DNA of 7,853 bases from Bacillota bacterium. GTDB lineage: Bacteria > Bacillota > Clostridia > Christensenellales > CAG-138. Every line of letters starts with the position of its first letter. Within the stretch, counting starts at the first letter, position 1. The notes beneath the pieces were generated by a model. It saw only the letters and a list, made by a program, of their open reading frames with translations. It was not told the DNA's origin and did no database searches. Both the position numbers and the translations under genes were made by a program. Of the stretch, positions 5,993 through 7,853 are shown in pieces. The stretch covers positions 1 through 7,853 of the forward strand of contig JAEZIE010000122.1 in NCBI GenBank assembly GCA_023416175.1. Reading direction: 5' to 3'.

Positions 5993-6834
5993 ACAAGAGA
6001 CCCGAAACAAAGTTGGTACCCGTACCCTCTACGAACATTATTCCGGAGCGTGATGCGGACAAGCCGCCGGTGCTTGAAGCACGCCATCTGGGCATTGATT
6101 TTGGCGGGCTTACCGCTGTTGACGACTTTGATATGGCCATTGGCCGCACGGAAATCGCAGGGCTAATCGGCCCCAACGGCGCGGGGAAGACCACGATATT
6201 CAATCTTATGACCAAGGTATATCAGCCTACCCGCGGTACTATACTGCTTGAAGGCCGCGATACCTACAACATGTCTACCGCTCAGGTAAACAGGGCTGGT
6301 ATTGCCCGTACGTTCCAAAATATTCGCCTGTTCTCCAGCCTCTCTGTTGAGGACAATGTGAAACTGGGTCTCCATAACCACATCAACTATGGCATGTGGC
6401 GCGGCATATTCCGCCTTCCCGGCTACTGGAAAGGCGAAAAGAAGGCGCATGAGCGGACGATGGAGCTGCTCTCCATTTTCGATATGCAGGATTTGGCGGG
6501 GCATCAGGCGGGCTCCTTGCCCTATGGCGCGCAGCGCAGGCTTGAGATTGTCCGCGCACTTGCTACCAACCCCTCGCTGCTGCTGCTCGATGAGCCTGCC
6601 GCAGGCATGAACCCTTCGGAAACGGCGGAATTGATGGAGAATATCGTAAAAGTGCGCGATACCTTCCAGATTGCCATTATGCTTATCGAGCACGATATGA
6701 ATCTGGTGATGGGAATTTGCGAAGGCATTTGCGTGCTCAACTTTGGCAAGGTCATCGCCAAGGGAACCCCCAGCGAGATCCAGAACAACCCCGAGGTCAT
6801 CGAGGCGTATCTGGGCAAGAGGAGGGAGAGCTGA
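5989..6834 (+). CDS. livG: Branched-chain amino acid type ABC transporter, ATP-binding protein LivG
   Basis: Cytoplasmic ATPase subunit that, with LivF, powers transport. In its 281 residues: Walker A GPNGAGKT (61-68), Q-loop ARTFQNIRLF (106-115), signature LPYGAQRRLE (177-186), Walker B LLLLDEP (197-203) with catalytic Glu202, and H-loop His235 in IEHDM. The signature has Ala at the position of the final Gln in LSGGQ, a variant I recall among LivG proteins. The C-terminal NNPEVIEAYLG (266-276) is the usual LivG/LivF tail. The N-terminus is unusual: about 28 polar, proline-rich residues (MNKRPETKLVPVPSTNIIPE...) precede the first strand VLEARHLGIDFGG. There is no later ATG before the ATPase fold, and the start at 5989 overlaps the livM stop as ATGA with a G-rich ribosome site 8 bases ahead, so the extension appears genuine. 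Confidence 0.93.
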   Translation: MNKRPETKLVPVPSTNIIPERDADKPPVLEARHLGIDFGGLTAVDDFDMAIGRTEIAGLIGPNGAGKTTIFNLMTKVYQPTRGTILLEGRDTYNMSTAQVNRAGIARTFQNIRLFSSLSVEDNVKLGLHNHINYGMWRGIFRLPGYWKGEKKAHERTMELLSIFDMQDLAGHQAGSLPYGAQRRLEIVRALATNPSLLLLDEPAAGMNPSETAELMENIVKVRDTFQIAIMLIEHDMNLVMGICEGICVLNFGKVIAKGTPSEIQNNPEVIEAYLGKRRES

Positions 6835-6838
6835 GGTT

Positions 6839-7537
6839 ATGCTGAAAATTGATAACATCAACGTTTATTACGGCTCTATACACGCCATCAAGGATGTTTC
6901 TCTGGAGGTCAACGAACGGGAGATCGTTACCCTGATCGGGGCGAACGGTGCGGGAAAGAGTACCGTGTTGAAAACCATCTCCGGCCTTTTGCGTACAAAG
7001 ACCGGCGGGATCAGCTTTATGGGCGAGAATATCACATCTCAGGCGCCGCATAAGATTGTGGAGCGCGGCCTAGCCCAGGTGCCCGAAGGGCGTCGCGTTT
7101 TCCTGCAGATGACTGTGCAGGAAAATCTTGAAATGGGTGCCTACACTCGCTCGGGAGGGATCGAGAGCGATCTTGAAAAAGTCTATGCCCAGTTTCCCAG
7201 GCTTTTAGAGCGCCGCAAGCAGATAGCGGGAACGCTCTCCGGCGGCGAGCAACAAATGCTTGCGATGGGCCGGGCGCTTATGAGCCGCCCCAAGCTCCTG
7301 ATGCTCGACGAGCCCAGTATGGGCTTGGCCCCAATATTGGTAGAGCAGATATTCTCCATCATCAGTGAACTGCACAAGGCAGGCACCACGATCCTTCTGG
7401 TGGAGCAGAATGCGCAGATGGCGCTTTCCGTTGCGGATAGGGCTTATGTGCTTGAAACAGGTGGAATTGCCATTGCCGGCACCGGAAAAGAGCTTTCTGA
7501 AAGCGATGAAATCCGCAAGGCATATCTTGGCGGCTAG
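6839..7537 (+). CDS. livF: Branched-chain amino acid type ABC transporter, ATP-binding protein LivF
   Basis: Second cytoplasmic ATPase, expected to dimerise with LivG. The 232-residue length matches LivF. Motifs: Walker A GANGAGKS (34-41), Q-loop LAQVPEGRRVF (78-88, Gln80), signature LSGGEQQ (133-139), Walker B LLMLDEP (153-159) with catalytic Glu158, then MGLAPILVEQIF (161-172). The switch position reads LVEQN (187-191), with Gln in place of the usual H-loop histidine; this is normal in LivF proteins. The frame is open back to 6743, but that would overlap livG by about 90 bases and add a non-family arginine-rich leader. The ATG at 6839 lies 4 bases after the livG stop; AGGAGGG (6820-6826) is 12 bases ahead, with GAGAG closer. 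It is the last gene of the operon. Confidence 0.93.
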   Translation: MLKIDNINVYYGSIHAIKDVSLEVNEREIVTLIGANGAGKSTVLKTISGLLRTKTGGISFMGENITSQAPHKIVERGLAQVPEGRRVFLQMTVQENLEMGAYTRSGGIESDLEKVYAQFPRLLERRKQIAGTLSGGEQQMLAMGRALMSRPKLLMLDEPSMGLAPILVEQIFSIISELHKAGTTILLVEQNAQMALSVADRAYVLETGGIAIAGTGKELSESDEIRKAYLGG

Positions 7538-7552
7538 AAAAAATTAAATTCG

Positions 7553-7592
7553 GAGAAGAACGCCTTCTGCAACCGCAGAAGGCGTTCTTCTC
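7553..7592 (+). terminator. End-of-operon hairpin after livF
   Basis: Eighteen bases (7553-7570) pair perfectly with 7575-7592 around an AACC loop, starting 15 bases after the livF stop. The strand after the stem is not a U run (TATACAAAGC), but the 3' arm itself ends in TTCTTCTC. On the opposite strand the hairpin is followed by a T-rich run (from AAAAAATTAAATT at 7538-7550), so it might work in both directions. Confidence 0.8.
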
Positions 7593-7853
7593 TATACAAA
7601 GCTGGCACAATCACATTCTCTTGACGCGTCTGCGCTTCGAATTCATGGGTTGCACTATCGGTGAAGAGCTTCTTCGGTTCCCATTTCATATAAATTATTG
7701 TGCAAAATTACATAAATTTCGCCTCTATCACTACTTTTTTTTATAGCAACTTACAATAGGAATTTGTCTGGACATCCCATATAATAATGATATTCATGGA
7801 ACTCCATTTTTTTCTACTGCTCTTTTCTCCGGGCGTTTACCTGAATAGTACAT
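7593..7853. other. Gene-free right edge
   Basis: I see no gene I can support here. A TATAAT at 7780-7785 lacks a -35 partner at the right distance. A short + frame from ATG 7787 is open to the edge but has no ribosome binding site. On the minus strand two frames entering from the right end at stops near 7795 and 7815; either could be the tail of a convergent gene beyond the window, but the 12-19 residues visible are not recognisable. Confidence 0.4.

Noticed and set aside
6743..6838. Extended livF start inside livG
   Set aside because: The added residues are arginine- and proline-rich readings of livG; the ATG at 6839 matches LivF N-termini.
2616..7617. Shared CAATCACATT at 2616-2625 and 7608-7617, which flank the liv operon
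   Set aside because: Ten-base matches are expected by chance many times in a window of this size; no longer direct repeat extends around them.
1..7853. CRISPR array, tRNA or rRNA, intact insertion sequence
   Set aside because: No regularly spaced repeats, no cloverleaf with a TTCRA-type arm noticed, and no complete transposase frame.

Overview
The window looks like part of a chromosome from an anaerobic Firmicute of the class Clostridia. The evidence is strong Gram-positive Shine-Dalgarno sequences, a lipoprotein-type solute-binding protein, and gene families typical of that class (a DUF998 membrane protein, a RibD/DHFR-like reductase, traces of a clostridial-type tyrosine integrase). The identification rests on reading proteins by eye and cannot be taken to genus level.

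Left part (1-2400): a mosaic of accessory DNA. The left edge has a good sigma-A promoter pointing left and the first codons of a gene that leaves the window. An AT-rich dihydrofolate reductase-family gene (336-848, +) follows, then a convergent DUF998 membrane protein gene (1067-1738, -) whose promoter carries a perfect 19-bp palindrome. From 1739 to about 2400 there is no intact gene. I can recognise two decayed fragments: the start of a cytidine/blasticidin-deaminase-like gene (-), cut off and frameshifted, and the N-terminal part of a tyrosine integrase (+), broken by shifts between two reading frames. This is scar tissue from past insertion and deletion.

Right part (about 2440-7592): one complete high-affinity branched-chain amino acid type ABC importer in the order livK-livH-livM-livG-livF, all on + and in clearly more GC-rich coding sequence. 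Two candidate promoters and an inverted repeat precede livK. A 14-bp stem-loop separates livK from livH, which fits extra expression of the binding protein over the membrane complex. livH-livM-livG-livF are packed closely, with a 4-base overlap between livM and livG, and the operon ends at a perfect 18-bp hairpin. LivK (lipid-anchored outside the cell) would capture the ligand, LivH and LivM form the membrane channel, and LivG and LivF hydrolyse ATP to drive uptake. Leucine, isoleucine or valine are the default ligands, but the sequence does not prove this.

I see no CRISPR array, tRNA, rRNA, intact insertion sequence or clear novel system. The points worth a second look are the two gene remnants, the palindromic operator on the DUF998 promoter, and the regulatory layout in front of and inside the liv operon.
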